A DNA stretch of 64,000 nucleotides from Moraxellaceae bacterium AER2_44_116 (GTDB taxonomy: Bacteria; Pseudomonadota; Gammaproteobacteria; Pseudomonadales; Moraxellaceae): assembly GCA_006546595.1 (NCBI GenBank), contig VIAD01000005.1:1-64000 (forward strand). Reading direction: 5' to 3'. Of this stretch, positions 27,081 to 36,677 are shown in pieces; within the stretch, counting starts at the first letter, position 1; each line of letters begins with the position of its first letter. The position numbers were made by a program, and so were the translations under genes. The notes under the pieces are model-generated. The model worked only from the letters and a program-made list of their open reading frames with translations, ran no database searches and was not told the DNA's origin.

Positions 27081-29033
27081 CTATTTGTCTGTTTGTTTAG
27101 GTGTGACTTTAACAGCACCTTGGTAAATCTCATTAATCTGCTCAGGCAGTCGGGTAAGCTGCCCTTTAGCACTCACTTCAAACTGCAAGGTACGCGTTTG
27201 CTTATATTGCTGTGCCGCCAAGGCTGCTGCACTTTGGCCATCACGCACAATTAACGGTTGCAGAAACACTAATAAATTTCGCTTCGTTTTACTATGACTT
27301 TTTGAGCGAAATAAGTGACCCAGTACTGGTATTTTACTTAAAAGTGGGACTTCGCTCACAGATTGTGAGCTATCATCCTGAATTAAGCCGCCCAAAACAA
27401 TGGTTTGACCATCATCCGCCAAAATTGTTGTTTTAATGGAGCGTTTATTCGTAATTAAGTCAGCAGAGTTTACACCTGCAACGCTCGGGACAACAGAGGA
27501 AACCTCTTGTTCAACCTCTAATTTTACAGTTCCACCATCACCAATGTGAGGAATCACTTTTAAAGTAATACCAACATCTTTACGTTCAATAGTGGTAAAT
27601 GGATTACTTGTGCCTGAACCTGAGCTACTGGTTGATCCTGTAATAAATGGCACATTCTGACCAACGACAATTTTTGCTTCTTGATTATCAATCGTCATAA
27701 TACTTGGCGTGGATAATAAATTCGCATTACTCAACGTGCTTAATGCTTGGATTAACGCACCATAGAAAGTTCTGTCGCCATTACTCTTGGTTTCTGTTTT
27801 ACCAAAACCAAAAGATGCGCCATTCAACCCAGAAACTAATTCAGGCTTATTTTGTGCCGCAGCTGTCGCTAATGTGGCGATACTTGTTCCTGCATTACCA
27901 AAATTAATTAAACCTACACCTTTGCTAGGATCACCCGCCGCCCATTGCACACCTAATTGATCGGCATTATCGCCAGACACCTCAACAATAGCGGCTTGAA
28001 TTAATACTTGTGAACGACGTTGATCTAATTGTTGCACCACGGCTTCTAATTCACGCATCAACGCGGGGTCTGCTTTCATCACTAACGCATTTTGGCTTTC
28101 ATCAGCGATAAAACTCACACCACCTGCCGTCACTGCCGCTGTTGTACCCGACGGACTGGATGAGCTTGACGATTTGGAAGCATCATTACTCACTAAGTTT
28201 TTTAAGACTTCGGCGATTTGTTTGGCACTGGCATGTTGTAAGCGAATCACGCGCACACCCGATAAACGATCAGCCGCAGGTTTATCCAGTTGCGCCACAA
28301 CTTCGCGGATACGTTTACGCGCTTTAATATCCCCTTTCACCAACAAACGATTACCGCGTGAATCAGCAACCAAGCGCACGCGCGCGCCACGCATGTCTTT
28401 ATTGGCACTGGTGGATGTTAGGGTATCTAACATCGTCAGCACATCATCAACCCGAACTTCTTTGAGATTGATAACTTCAAGCTCGTCACCTTCACCTGTA
28501 TCCAGTGATTTAATTAAATTTTCAATTTCAGTAATGTTATTGGCATGATCGGAAATAACTAAGGCGTTTGAGCCATTAATCGCCGCCAAATGGGCAAATT
28601 GCGGCAACAACGGACGAATGACAGGCACTAATTCGTTGGCATTGGTATTTTCCAACATTAATACCCGTGTGACTAAGGCTTCACCTTTACCTTTACCGCG
28701 CAAATCAAATGGCACAGCATTTTGCTTGGCATTAACATCGGGGACGAGCTTAATGGCATCACCAGAAGGCACGGCAGCAAAGCCATTAACACTTAATACG
28801 CCTAAAAATAGTTCATAGACAGCATTTGCGGACAATGGCTTACTGGAAATAACGGTTATATTGCCTTTGACACGCGGGTCAACAATAAAGTTTTTACCTG
28901 TAATTTCAGCGACTTCTGCCACTAAAGCCGATATTTCCGCCTCTTTTAAGTTAACTTTCCATGTTTTAGCGGTGGCTGGCGCACTGAGCGCAAGCAACAA
29001 AGAAAGGGTAAGAAGTGAGTGACGTGCTTTCAT
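27081..29033 (-). CDS. gspD: Type II secretion system secretin GspD
   Basis: A 650-residue outer-membrane secretin with a signal peptide cut near ATAKTWK, N0 domain (LKEAEISALVAEVAEITGKN), N1-N3 domains (about 100-340, with serine-rich linker) and the C-terminal secretin barrel (VPFITGS, LLVFLQPLIV). It forms the channel for folded exoproteins. I start it at the ATG 29033 (MKARHSLL) rather than the TTG 18 nt upstream, because this puts it two bases after the gspC stop. Gene order N-C-D is on the minus strand. Confidence 0.94.
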   Translation of the reverse strand: MKARHSLLTLSLLLALSAPATAKTWKVNLKEAEISALVAEVAEITGKNFIVDPRVKGNITVISSKPLSANAVYELFLGVLSVNGFAAVPSGDAIKLVPDVNAKQNAVPFDLRGKGKGEALVTRVLMLENTNANELVPVIRPLLPQFAHLAAINGSNALVISDHANNITEIENLIKSLDTGEGDELEVINLKEVRVDDVLTMLDTLTSTSANKDMRGARVRLVADSRGNRLLVKGDIKARKRIREVVAQLDKPAADRLSGVRVIRLQHASAKQIAEVLKNLVSNDASKSSSSSSPSGTTAAVTAGGVSFIADESQNALVMKADPALMRELEAVVQQLDQRRSQVLIQAAIVEVSGDNADQLGVQWAAGDPSKGVGLINFGNAGTSIATLATAAAQNKPELVSGLNGASFGFGKTETKSNGDRTFYGALIQALSTLSNANLLSTPSIMTIDNQEAKIVVGQNVPFITGSTSSSGSGTSNPFTTIERKDVGITLKVIPHIGDGGTVKLEVEQEVSSVVPSVAGVNSADLITNKRSIKTTILADDGQTIVLGGLIQDDSSQSVSEVPLLSKIPVLGHLFRSKSHSKTKRNLLVFLQPLIVRDGQSAAALAAQQYKQTRTLQFEVSAKGQLTRLPEQINEIYQGAVKVTPKQTDK

Positions 29034-29034
29034 G

Positions 29035-29880
29035 TTAGAAATTTTGCTCAATCGTTAAAGTTTGACTACCGCGCTGAATGTCGATGCGGGCATGACCAGT
29101 TTGTTGTACTTGTTGCAACAGGTTTTTATCCAATTGAGGATTTCCCAATGGTTGACCATTTAATCTTAATATTTTATCGCCTGCTTTCATGCCTAAATTA
29201 CGCCGCATCGTCGCGGGGGCATTATCAGTAATTTCATAGCCTTGACCACTTTTGGCCACTAAGCCCATTTCGGCGAGATACGCATCGGGTTCACTTGCTA
29301 AACGGTTCACCGCTTGACCTAATAATTCTCGCGCTTGTAGTCCCTGTTTCGCCACCAATGGGGAAGCACCACCACTAACCGCAGGAGTGTCGCCACCTAA
29401 TAAATTGGTTTTAACAAAGCGTAATACCTCATCAACACCATTACGTTGCAATAAGACACGGTCAACATACACGGCAGATAATGTTGCCCCACCCGAGACC
29501 TGTTGACCCACACGGTACAGCTTACCAATGCCCTGTCCCTGCTCGCTAATGATGGCACTGGATTGTTGCGCGTTGTTACTGGCAAATACACCGTCTAATT
29601 TAAGCTGAAGTGCCGTTTCAGGCGCATTGGCCACATCTTTTACAGACTCTGTATTCGGCTTAAAAATCGTAAATGTCGCTAAACGACTGCCATCGACAGT
29701 AGTTGATTGTGCTGCAACAGGAATCGGTGTCGGTTTCGCCAATGCCGCTTGATCTTGACCCGCAAGTAACCACAATAGACTTGCCATTCGCCAACCAAAA
29801 AAAAGGGTAGCTAGTAACATCACCGCACGAGCGATGCTTCTATTATGGTTAGTAATCAGTGACAGCGATGGCAATTTCAC
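29035..29880 (-). CDS. gspC: Type II secretion system inner-membrane protein GspC
   Basis: A 281-residue bitopic protein: short cytoplasmic N-terminus, one membrane helix (about 17-40), a periplasmic homology region (LDGVFASNNAQQSSAII, about 92-160) that contacts GspD, and a C-terminal PDZ-like domain (about 190-281, with LGMKAGDKILRLNGQP). Starts with GTG. It couples the inner-membrane platform to the secretin and recruits substrates. Directly followed by gspD. Confidence 0.92.
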   Translation of the reverse strand: MKLPSLSLITNHNRSIARAVMLLATLFFGWRMASLLWLLAGQDQAALAKPTPIPVAAQSTTVDGSRLATFTIFKPNTESVKDVANAPETALQLKLDGVFASNNAQQSSAIISEQGQGIGKLYRVGQQVSGGATLSAVYVDRVLLQRNGVDEVLRFVKTNLLGGDTPAVSGGASPLVAKQGLQARELLGQAVNRLASEPDAYLAEMGLVAKSGQGYEITDNAPATMRRNLGMKAGDKILRLNGQPLGNPQLDKNLLQQVQQTGHARIDIQRGSQTLTIEQNF

Positions 29881-29930
29881 GCGCTTTCCTACTTTTCATG
29901 GGTGTGTTTAATTAAATAATGTCATTGTTG

Positions 29931-30689
29931 TTATAGACTACTGAGCGGTTGTGTCGCCGTAACGACGACCGCATCAGGCTCAGCTACGCCATGATAATTG
30001 GGCGAATACATTAATAGACGTTGGGTTAGCCGACTTTCTAAACGATCACCTGTCAACACAAAGGAGGCTAAATTAGCCCCTTGCTGTTCTTGTAAATTCA
30101 TCATTAAACTGCTTTGCTGCCCTTGTATGGCTATCACGACTGGCGGTAAGTTAACATGTTGACGCTGACCATTAAAGACATAATCTAATGCCCCTCCCTG
30201 CCAAGCGAGCGAACCTTTAGAATCAGACCACGAATCTTTTTGATGAGATAAATTTAACTGCTGGACTTCTAACGGGGCATTAGGTAATTGCCAACCTGAC
30301 AACATGCCCTGCAACTCCGATGTCGCTAGTTGACCTGTCACCTCTTGCAGTTGCCACCCACCCATTCCCATGCGTAACACACCATTAACATGGCTTTGTG
30401 AGGTTAAAATCTCAGCATGAATACCCAACTTTAAATGTAACAGAGCCGACGGCTGCAACTGCCAACGAAGCTGACCTTGTATGCCTTTATACTGACCATT
30501 CACTTGACCTGACCAAACGCTTCCCCCCCATGCACTACACATGGCTTGCAGCGTATTCGGCAAAAAATGCGAGACAATACGTGCAGGGGTTTGAATCACT
30601 AATGATACCAATAAGACAAACATAGCCAACAGCACCCAATTATAGGCACGGGCTTCTTTGTCTTCATGGTTGATGTGTGGTTTAAGCAT
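29931..30689 (-). CDS. gspN: Type II secretion system protein GspN
   Basis: A 252-residue protein with one N-terminal membrane helix (about 18-38) and a periplasmic beta-rich body (GSVWSGQVNGQYKGIQGQL). GspN is an accessory secretion protein present only in some type II systems. Upstream of gspC in the same orientation with a 50-nt gap. The remaining gsp genes (E to M) are not in this window, so the system is split over at least two loci. Confidence 0.82.
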   Translation of the reverse strand: MLKPHINHEDKEARAYNWVLLAMFVLLVSLVIQTPARIVSHFLPNTLQAMCSAWGGSVWSGQVNGQYKGIQGQLRWQLQPSALLHLKLGIHAEILTSQSHVNGVLRMGMGGWQLQEVTGQLATSELQGMLSGWQLPNAPLEVQQLNLSHQKDSWSDSKGSLAWQGGALDYVFNGQRQHVNLPPVVIAIQGQQSSLMMNLQEQQGANLASFVLTGDRLESRLTQRLLMYSPNYHGVAEPDAVVVTATQPLSSL

Positions 30690-30995
30690 AGTGAAATAAT
30701 ACAGTTCAAATTGTTATTGTGTCATGACAACTTAGGTTAAATAGTCGTTTTTATTTTTTTCAATAGGTAGCGAAAGACAAAAACGGTCACAAAAAATTCA
30801 CACTTCATCTCGTTATCTTATTTTGACAGATGAAAATCAACATTCCCACCAAAGACAACGTATCGCTATTTCGTCTTTATCGCTATTTTCTGCCAACAAT
30901 ACAAGAGGTTTTTCGTGCAAACGACAATAAAAAAGCCCCTTTTGCAAGGAGCTTCTTTAATCGTTCCACAACGGGCTAACCCGTTGCAAGCACGA
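30690..30995. other. Intergenic region between the H-NS-like gene and gspN
   Basis: About 300 bases, AT-rich, with no coding potential. It contains the terminator of the H-NS-like gene (30928-30954) and should hold the gspN promoter on the minus strand, but I cannot pick a convincing -35/-10 pair. Confidence 0.4.
30928..30954 (-). terminator. Intrinsic terminator of the H-NS-like gene
   Basis: On the minus strand AAGCTCCTT and AAGGGGCTT pair across a four-base loop, followed by a run of six T. It lies about 40 nt after the stop codon of the H-NS-like gene. Confidence 0.8.
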
Positions 30996-31328
30996 TCAGA
31001 TCAAAAAGTCTTCTAATTGTTTGCCAGCCGCTAATTGCGCTGCCAACCAACGAGGTTGTTTACCACGACCAGTCCATGTTTCTTCAACATTGGCAGGATT
31101 GCGATAACGTGGCTCTACTTTTTTCTTTTCTTTCGTCGATAGGGCGTTTACATCACCCTTCACTTCTAACAACTCAGCAACAGTCATGCCTAAATCAGCA
31201 GCAATTTGCTCAACTTTAGCGCGTGCTTGTTTTACCGACGATTTTCTTTTGGCTTTAATTAATTGTTGAGCTTGGGCAATTACTGCATTCAACTCTTCAA
31301 TACTTAACGCGCTTAAATCAATACTCAT
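30996..31328 (-). CDS. H-NS family nucleoid-associated protein
   Basis: A 110-residue protein with an N-terminal helical oligomerisation region (MSIDLSALSIEELNAVIAQA) and a C-terminal DNA-binding segment PRYRNPANVEETWTGRGKQPRW, the H-NS signature Y-x-N-P-x(5)-W-x-G-R-G-x-x-P. It silences AT-rich, often foreign, DNA; the two AT-rich islands in this window are plausible targets. Monocistronic, with a terminator just downstream. Confidence 0.92.
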   Translation of the reverse strand: MSIDLSALSIEELNAVIAQAQQLIKAKRKSSVKQARAKVEQIAADLGMTVAELLEVKGDVNALSTKEKKKVEPRYRNPANVEETWTGRGKQPRWLAAQLAAGKQLEDFLI

Positions 31329-31463
31329 TGTTTTTCCTCTTCGATATTTCTGTAGTCAATAACACAGATTAATTTTATAACGGGCTAATGATAGATTAAA
31401 ACCCGTCACTTTCAAACTATTTATTACTGCTACAGTCATTTTTCTGTTTATATAACGAAATGA

Positions 31464-31979
31464 TTAGAAAGGTAAGTCATCATCTAAATCATTATGTGCA
31501 ACAGGTGCAGGACGATTATTCGCAGGTTTATTCGCCGCAGCGCGTGGCGCAGCTTGATAATCCTCTTGTTGACCACCGCCATAACCATAATCATTATTAT
31601 CATAACCACCACTCGATGCGGGTTGATTATTTCCTGCGGAACGTCCGTCAATTAACTGCATGACAGATGCTTTAATTTCGGTGGAATAACGATCTTGGCC
31701 AGTCGTTTTATCTTGCCATTTACGCGTATGAATAGAACCTTCGACATACACTTTACTGCCTTTACGCAGATATTCACCTGAAATTTCTGCTAAACGACCA
31801 TAAAATACGACGCGATGCCATTCAGTTTGTTCTGTTAATTGACCTGTATTTTTATCTTTCCATGATTCACTCGTCGCAATCGAAACCGTGGTGACAGTGC
31901 TGCCACTCGCGCCTAAACTACGCACTTCTGGATCACGACCCACTGTTCCTAAAAGAACAACTTTATTTACGCCACGCAT
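31464..31979 (-). CDS. ssb: Single-stranded DNA-binding protein SSB
   Basis: A 171-residue OB-fold protein: N-terminal DNA-binding domain (MRGVNKVVLLGTVGRDPEVR to about 110), a Gly/Asn/Gln-rich flexible linker and the acidic C-terminal tip DDDLPF, which recruits replication and repair partners. Downstream of the MFS gene on the minus strand, divergent from uvrA beyond it; this arrangement is familiar from Pseudomonas. Confidence 0.96.
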   Translation of the reverse strand: MRGVNKVVLLGTVGRDPEVRSLGASGSTVTTVSIATSESWKDKNTGQLTEQTEWHRVVFYGRLAEISGEYLRKGSKVYVEGSIHTRKWQDKTTGQDRYSTEIKASVMQLIDGRSAGNNQPASSGGYDNNDYGYGGGQQEDYQAAPRAAANKPANNRPAPVAHNDLDDDLPF

Positions 31980-32077
31980 AAGCTTCCAACCTCTATATGG
32001 TAATTACCTTTACTACACATTGCTGACACAAATAAATTGCATCAGTCCTAAAAAAAGCGACTTTAGCCGATATTTAT

Positions 32078-33445
32078 CTAAGCCGCTACTAATCTTGAAA
32101 CAAAACCATCAACTTGTTTTTCATCAAAAGAGAGCTTATCCACTTTTAGATAAATTAAGCCATCGGTCGCTAACACAACAACCTCTTCCACACCTGCTAA
32201 ACCTTGTAAGTCATGTACGAGCTGTGTCGCTACCGATGAGGAGCAAGGCTGAATCGTTAACATCATACTATGTAAAAAACGAGGGGATTGCATCGTAGCC
32301 GCTAATAATAACCATAATAATGCAAAACCTACTAACACCATATAAATAACACCAATGGTATAATGCGCGAATAATATGCCGCCTAATACACCACCACAAA
32401 ATGCACCAAAGAATTGGCCACTCGAATAAATACCCATCGCCGTTGCTTTGTTGCCCGCAGGAGCTATTTTACTTAACAACGATGGCAATAACGCCTCAAG
32501 TAAATTAAAGGCAATAAAGAATAAACTAATTCCCACTAATAAATTGACATAGTGCTGATAACCTTGTGCTAAAACGGCCAAGCTAATGGCTAATAATGCA
32601 ATACCAAACAAAAATACCTGTTTAATTTTACGTTTTTTCTCAGCAATGATAATCGCAGGCACAGCCGCAATAAATCCCCCTAACACAATCGGCAAATAAA
32701 CCCAACCATGTTGGCTGGGTGCTAAATGGGCATAATCGATTAATAGATGGGGTAACAAGACAAAACTCGCCGTCATGACCAAGTGCAAGACGAAAATACC
32801 CACATTCAACCGTAACAACTCAGGATGAACAAAATTTTGCCGTAACTGCAACCAATATGAATCCGCGTTTTGTTTGAGGGTAATGGTTGGCGTTGGCACA
32901 ATCGCCAATAGAAATAATCCACCTACACCCAATAAAGAGGTTGCCCAAAATAAGCCACTCAAACCAAAATGTGCCGCAACAAAAGGCCCTAAAATAAACG
33001 CCACCGCAAATGACAGGCCAATACTCATACCTATCGTGGACATCGCTTTAGTACGTTGTTCCTCACGGGTTAAATCCGCTAATAATGCCATGACAACGGC
33101 GGAAATCGCGCCCGCCCCTTGGATGGCTCGCCCTGCAATAACTCCCCAAATGGAGGTGGACATCGCCGCAACTGCGCCTCCAATGGCAAATAAAATTAAA
33201 CCTTGCACAATTAACTGTTTACGATTCATACGGTCGGCTAATAAGCCAATGGGTATTTGTAAAATGGCTTGCGCTAAGCCATAAATACCAATCGCTAAAC
33301 CAATCAATGCGGGCGTTGATCCCGTTAACTCGCGACCATAAATAGCAAACACGGGCATAATCATAAACAAGCCCAGCATCCTTAAGGCGAAAATACTGGC
33401 TAAAGCCGTCGTGGCTTTACGTTCACCTTGAGTCATACCCTTCAT
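32078..33445 (-). CDS. MFS transporter with C-terminal soluble domain
   Basis: A 455-residue major facilitator protein with 12 predicted membrane segments; the loop between TM2 and TM3 has GLLADRMNRKQ, the family signature. After the last helix a soluble tail of about 65 residues (starting near MLTIQPCSS) has a beta-alpha-beta pattern (VEEVVVLATDGLIYLKVDK). Substrate unknown; drug/H+ antiporter-like. An ATG nine nt downstream is an alternative start. Between ssb and uvrA, as in Pseudomonas. Confidence 0.9.
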   Translation of the reverse strand: MKGMTQGERKATTALASIFALRMLGLFMIMPVFAIYGRELTGSTPALIGLAIGIYGLAQAILQIPIGLLADRMNRKQLIVQGLILFAIGGAVAAMSTSIWGVIAGRAIQGAGAISAVVMALLADLTREEQRTKAMSTIGMSIGLSFAVAFILGPFVAAHFGLSGLFWATSLLGVGGLFLLAIVPTPTITLKQNADSYWLQLRQNFVHPELLRLNVGIFVLHLVMTASFVLLPHLLIDYAHLAPSQHGWVYLPIVLGGFIAAVPAIIIAEKKRKIKQVFLFGIALLAISLAVLAQGYQHYVNLLVGISLFFIAFNLLEALLPSLLSKIAPAGNKATAMGIYSSGQFFGAFCGGVLGGILFAHYTIGVIYMVLVGFALLWLLLAATMQSPRFLHSMMLTIQPCSSSVATQLVHDLQGLAGVEEVVVLATDGLIYLKVDKLSFDEKQVDGFVSRLVAA

Positions 33446-33497
33446 TAGTCACACCCGTTGTAAAATCAGGGCGCATTATACGCGCTGGAATGATTTG

Positions 33498-33592
33498 GAC
33501 TTACGCATTTCACCGAAATTAGCGCGTTTTGCGAGCTAAAAATCGTTGCAGACGATTCTTTAGAGAGCAAATAAGCGATAACCGCGTAAGTC
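33498..33592. repeat. Dispersed inverted-repeat element, family C copy 2 (MITE-like)
   Basis: A 95-bp element bounded by GACTTACGC (33498-33506) and GCGTAAGTC (33584-33592). Its left 30 bases match the short copy at 15811-15845 read on the minus strand. It lies in the divergent MFS/uvrA promoter region. Looks like a small non-autonomous mobile element; no target duplication is obvious. Confidence 0.6.
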
Positions 33593-33670
33593 GTAATAGT
33601 AATGTTGACTGCCCTTTAACAGAAGATTTGCTTATACTGGTGAGTCTATCCGTCCTGAGCCAAATCGTTC

Positions 33671-36505
33671 ATGAATAACTTTATTCGCATCCGTGGCGCA
33701 CGCACCCATAACTTAAAAAACATTTCGTTAGATATTCCGCGTGACAAATTAGTGGTGATTACAGGCTTGTCAGGCTCAGGCAAATCATCACTGGCGTTTG
33801 ATACCTTGTATGCTGAAGGACAACGGCGTTATGTGGAATCCCTGTCTGCTTATGCACGTCAATTTCTGTCGCTTATGCAAAAACCCGATGTCGATAGTAT
33901 TGATGGTTTATCGCCTGCAATTGCCATTGAGCAAAAATCCACCTCACACAATCCCCGTTCTACCGTTGGGACAATTACCGAGATTTACGACTATTTACGC
34001 TTATTGTATGCGCGTGTCGGCACGCCTTACTGTCCTGAGCATAACCTACCCTTAGAGGCACAAACCATTAGCCAAATGGTAGACAGTGTTTTAGCCCTAC
34101 CCGAAGGTAGCGCACTCATGTTACTTGCACCTGTAGTGCGTGACCGCAAAGGCGAACATTTACATATTTTAGAAGGCTTACGCGCTCAAGGTTTTGTACG
34201 GGCTCGGATTGATAATATTGTTGTTGATTTAGACGATGCCCCTACCCTAGAAAAAAATAAAAAACATACCATTGAAGTGGTTATTGACCGTTTTAAAGTG
34301 CGTGCCGATTTAGCCTTACGTTTAGCCGAATCCTTTGAAACTTCGTTACGTTTAGCGGATGGTGTCGCGCAAGTGGCTTTTATGGAGACTGAGCAAAACC
34401 AAGAGGAATTATTGTTTTCCGCACGTCATACCTGCGTTAAATGTGGTTATGCGATGGGCGATTTAGAGCCACGTTTATTCTCGTTTAATAATCCAGCGGG
34501 GGCTTGTCCAAGCTGTGATGGTTTAGGACAAAAATCGCATTTTGCCGCTGATAATATCGTCTTACATCCTGAACTCAGTTTAAATGAAGGTGCAGTACGT
34601 GGTTGGGACAAACAGCATCCTTATTATTTTATGTTGTTAACGTCGGTAGCTAAACATTATGACGTCAGTTTAGAAACGCCGTGGCAAGCCTTACCACTCA
34701 ACATTCAACAAATTATTTTGCATGGCTCAAAAAAAGACAAAATCGCTTTTGCTTTTGTTGATGAACGCGGCAATAAGCGCCTCAAAGAACAACCGTTTGA
34801 AGGTGTTTTGCCGCATTTAGAACGCCGTTACCGCGAAACTGAATCGCCTGCGGTGCGTGAAGATTTAGCGCAATATTTAGTCACCAGTTCATGTAACGAA
34901 TGTGAAGGTTCACGCTTACGCAAAGAAGCGCGTTGTGTGTTTGTAGCGGATAAAAACCTACCTGCGGTCAGTAAACTCCCCATTAAAGCCGCCTCTGACT
35001 ATTTTGAAGGGCTAACCTTAACAGGTAAAAAAGGCGAAATTGCCGATAAGATTCTGAAAGAAATTCGTGAGCGTTTGCACTTTTTAGTCAGTGTCGGTTT
35101 AGATTATTTGTCATTGGAACGCTCAGCGGAAACCTTATCAGGCGGTGAAGCGCAACGGATTCGTTTAGCCTCGCAAATTGGCGCGGGCTTGATGGGTGTA
35201 ATGTATGTCTTGGATGAACCGTCGATTGGTTTACATCAGCGCGATAACGAACGTTTATTACAAACCTTGGTCAAGCTCCGCGACTTAGGCAATACTGTTC
35301 TTGTTGTTGAGCATGATGAAGAAGCCATTCGCGCCGCCGACTATGTCATTGATATTGGGCCAGGTGCAGGTGTGCATGGTGGGCGAATTATCGCGCAAGG
35401 TAACGTTAATGACATTATGAATGCGGCTGATTCACTGACAGGACAATATCTATCAGGTGTCACAAAAATTGCTGTGCCTGCCGAACGTAACCCCATCAAC
35501 CCCGAAAAAATGCTGATTTTGGCAGGGGCAACGGGTAACAACTTAAAAAATGTCACCCTTGAAATTCCTTTAGGTTTAATGACCTGTATTACGGGCGTTT
35601 CGGGCTCAGGTAAATCAACACTGATTAACGGCACATTATTTCCCATTACCGCACGCGCCTTAAATGGTGCGATTAGCTTAACGCCTGCGCCGTACCAAAG
35701 CATTACAGGCTTAGAACAGTTAGATAAAGTCGTTGATATTGACCAAAGCCCGATTGGCCGCACACCCCGTTCGAACCCTGCCACTTACACGGGTTTATTT
35801 ACCCCAATTCGTGAGTTATTTGCCGCCACTCAAGAAGCACGCTCACGCGGTTATAGTGCAGGTCGTTTCTCTTTTAATGTCAAAGGTGGACGATGTGAAT
35901 CGTGTGAAGGTGATGGCGTGATTAAAGTCGCCATGCACTTTTTGCCTGATGTTTATGTGCCGTGTGATGTTTGTCATGGTGAACGTTATAACCGTGAAAC
36001 CTTAGAGATTCGCTATAAGGGCAAAACCATTTCGCAAATTTTAGGTTTCACTGTAGAAGATGCGCATACCTTTTTCGAAGCCGTTCCGAGTTTAGCGCGT
36101 AAATTACAGACCTTAATGGCGGTAGGTTTGAGTTACATCACTTTAGGGCAAGCGGCAACGACACTTTCAGGCGGTGAAGCACAACGAGTAAAACTGGCGC
36201 GTGAGTTGGCCAAACGTGACACAGGCAAAACCTTATACATTTTGGATGAGCCAACGACAGGTTTACACTTTCACGATATCGCCCAATTGTTAGCGGTATT
36301 GCAGAAATTACGCGAACATGGCAACACCATTGTCATTATTGAGCATAATTTAGATGTGATTAAAACAGCCGATTGGCTGGTAGATATGGGGTATGAAGGT
36401 GGTGATGGCGGTGGTGAGATTATTGCTGTCGGCACGCCTGAGCAGGTGGCTGATAATGTGAAATCGCATACGGGACGGTTTTTGAAGCCTTTATTAAATG
36501 CTTAA
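33671..36505 (+). CDS. uvrA: Excinuclease ABC subunit UvrA
   Basis: A 944-residue DNA-damage recognition ATPase of nucleotide excision repair. It has two ABC modules: Walker A GLSGSGKSSLAFDT near 32 and GVSGSGKSTLING near 640, each with an LSGGEAQR signature (near 490 and 833). Zinc-binding CxxC pairs are visible at CVKCGYAMG, CPSCDGLG, CESCEGDG and CDVCHGER. Full length. No convincing LexA box was found upstream; the family C element lies between it and the divergent MFS gene. Confidence 0.98.
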   Translation: MNNFIRIRGARTHNLKNISLDIPRDKLVVITGLSGSGKSSLAFDTLYAEGQRRYVESLSAYARQFLSLMQKPDVDSIDGLSPAIAIEQKSTSHNPRSTVGTITEIYDYLRLLYARVGTPYCPEHNLPLEAQTISQMVDSVLALPEGSALMLLAPVVRDRKGEHLHILEGLRAQGFVRARIDNIVVDLDDAPTLEKNKKHTIEVVIDRFKVRADLALRLAESFETSLRLADGVAQVAFMETEQNQEELLFSARHTCVKCGYAMGDLEPRLFSFNNPAGACPSCDGLGQKSHFAADNIVLHPELSLNEGAVRGWDKQHPYYFMLLTSVAKHYDVSLETPWQALPLNIQQIILHGSKKDKIAFAFVDERGNKRLKEQPFEGVLPHLERRYRETESPAVREDLAQYLVTSSCNECEGSRLRKEARCVFVADKNLPAVSKLPIKAASDYFEGLTLTGKKGEIADKILKEIRERLHFLVSVGLDYLSLERSAETLSGGEAQRIRLASQIGAGLMGVMYVLDEPSIGLHQRDNERLLQTLVKLRDLGNTVLVVEHDEEAIRAADYVIDIGPGAGVHGGRIIAQGNVNDIMNAADSLTGQYLSGVTKIAVPAERNPINPEKMLILAGATGNNLKNVTLEIPLGLMTCITGVSGSGKSTLINGTLFPITARALNGAISLTPAPYQSITGLEQLDKVVDIDQSPIGRTPRSNPATYTGLFTPIRELFAATQEARSRGYSAGRFSFNVKGGRCESCEGDGVIKVAMHFLPDVYVPCDVCHGERYNRETLEIRYKGKTISQILGFTVEDAHTFFEAVPSLARKLQTLMAVGLSYITLGQAATTLSGGEAQRVKLARELAKRDTGKTLYILDEPTTGLHFHDIAQLLAVLQKLREHGNTIVIIEHNLDVIKTADWLVDMGYEGGDGGGEIIAVGTPEQVADNVKSHTGRFLKPLLNA

Positions 36506-36619
36506 ACATCTTGGGATTTACGCTGCAATCGCCTATTTGTTCACATTTCAGCCGCTTTAGGCTGATTCATGTTCACAAAACGCGCTACTCGCGGTGCGTC
36601 ATTCCTGATCTATTAAACC

Positions 36620-36662
36620 GCCTACGCCACACGACTTATAACATTCTGTGGCATAGGCTTTT
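36620..36662 (+). terminator. Terminator hairpin after uvrA
   Basis: GCCTACGCCACA (36620-36631) pairs with TGTGGCATAGGC (36647-36658), 11 of 12 positions, then TTTT. It lies 115 nt after the uvrA stop and just before the end of the convergent lipoprotein gene. Confidence 0.7.
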
Positions 36663-36677
36663 AACACACGACAGCTA

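Noticed and set aside
33446..33670. LexA (SOS) box before uvrA
   Set aside because: The nearest CTG...CAG pair (around 33609-33622) has an 8-nt centre, not the 10 nt of a LexA box; nothing else fits.
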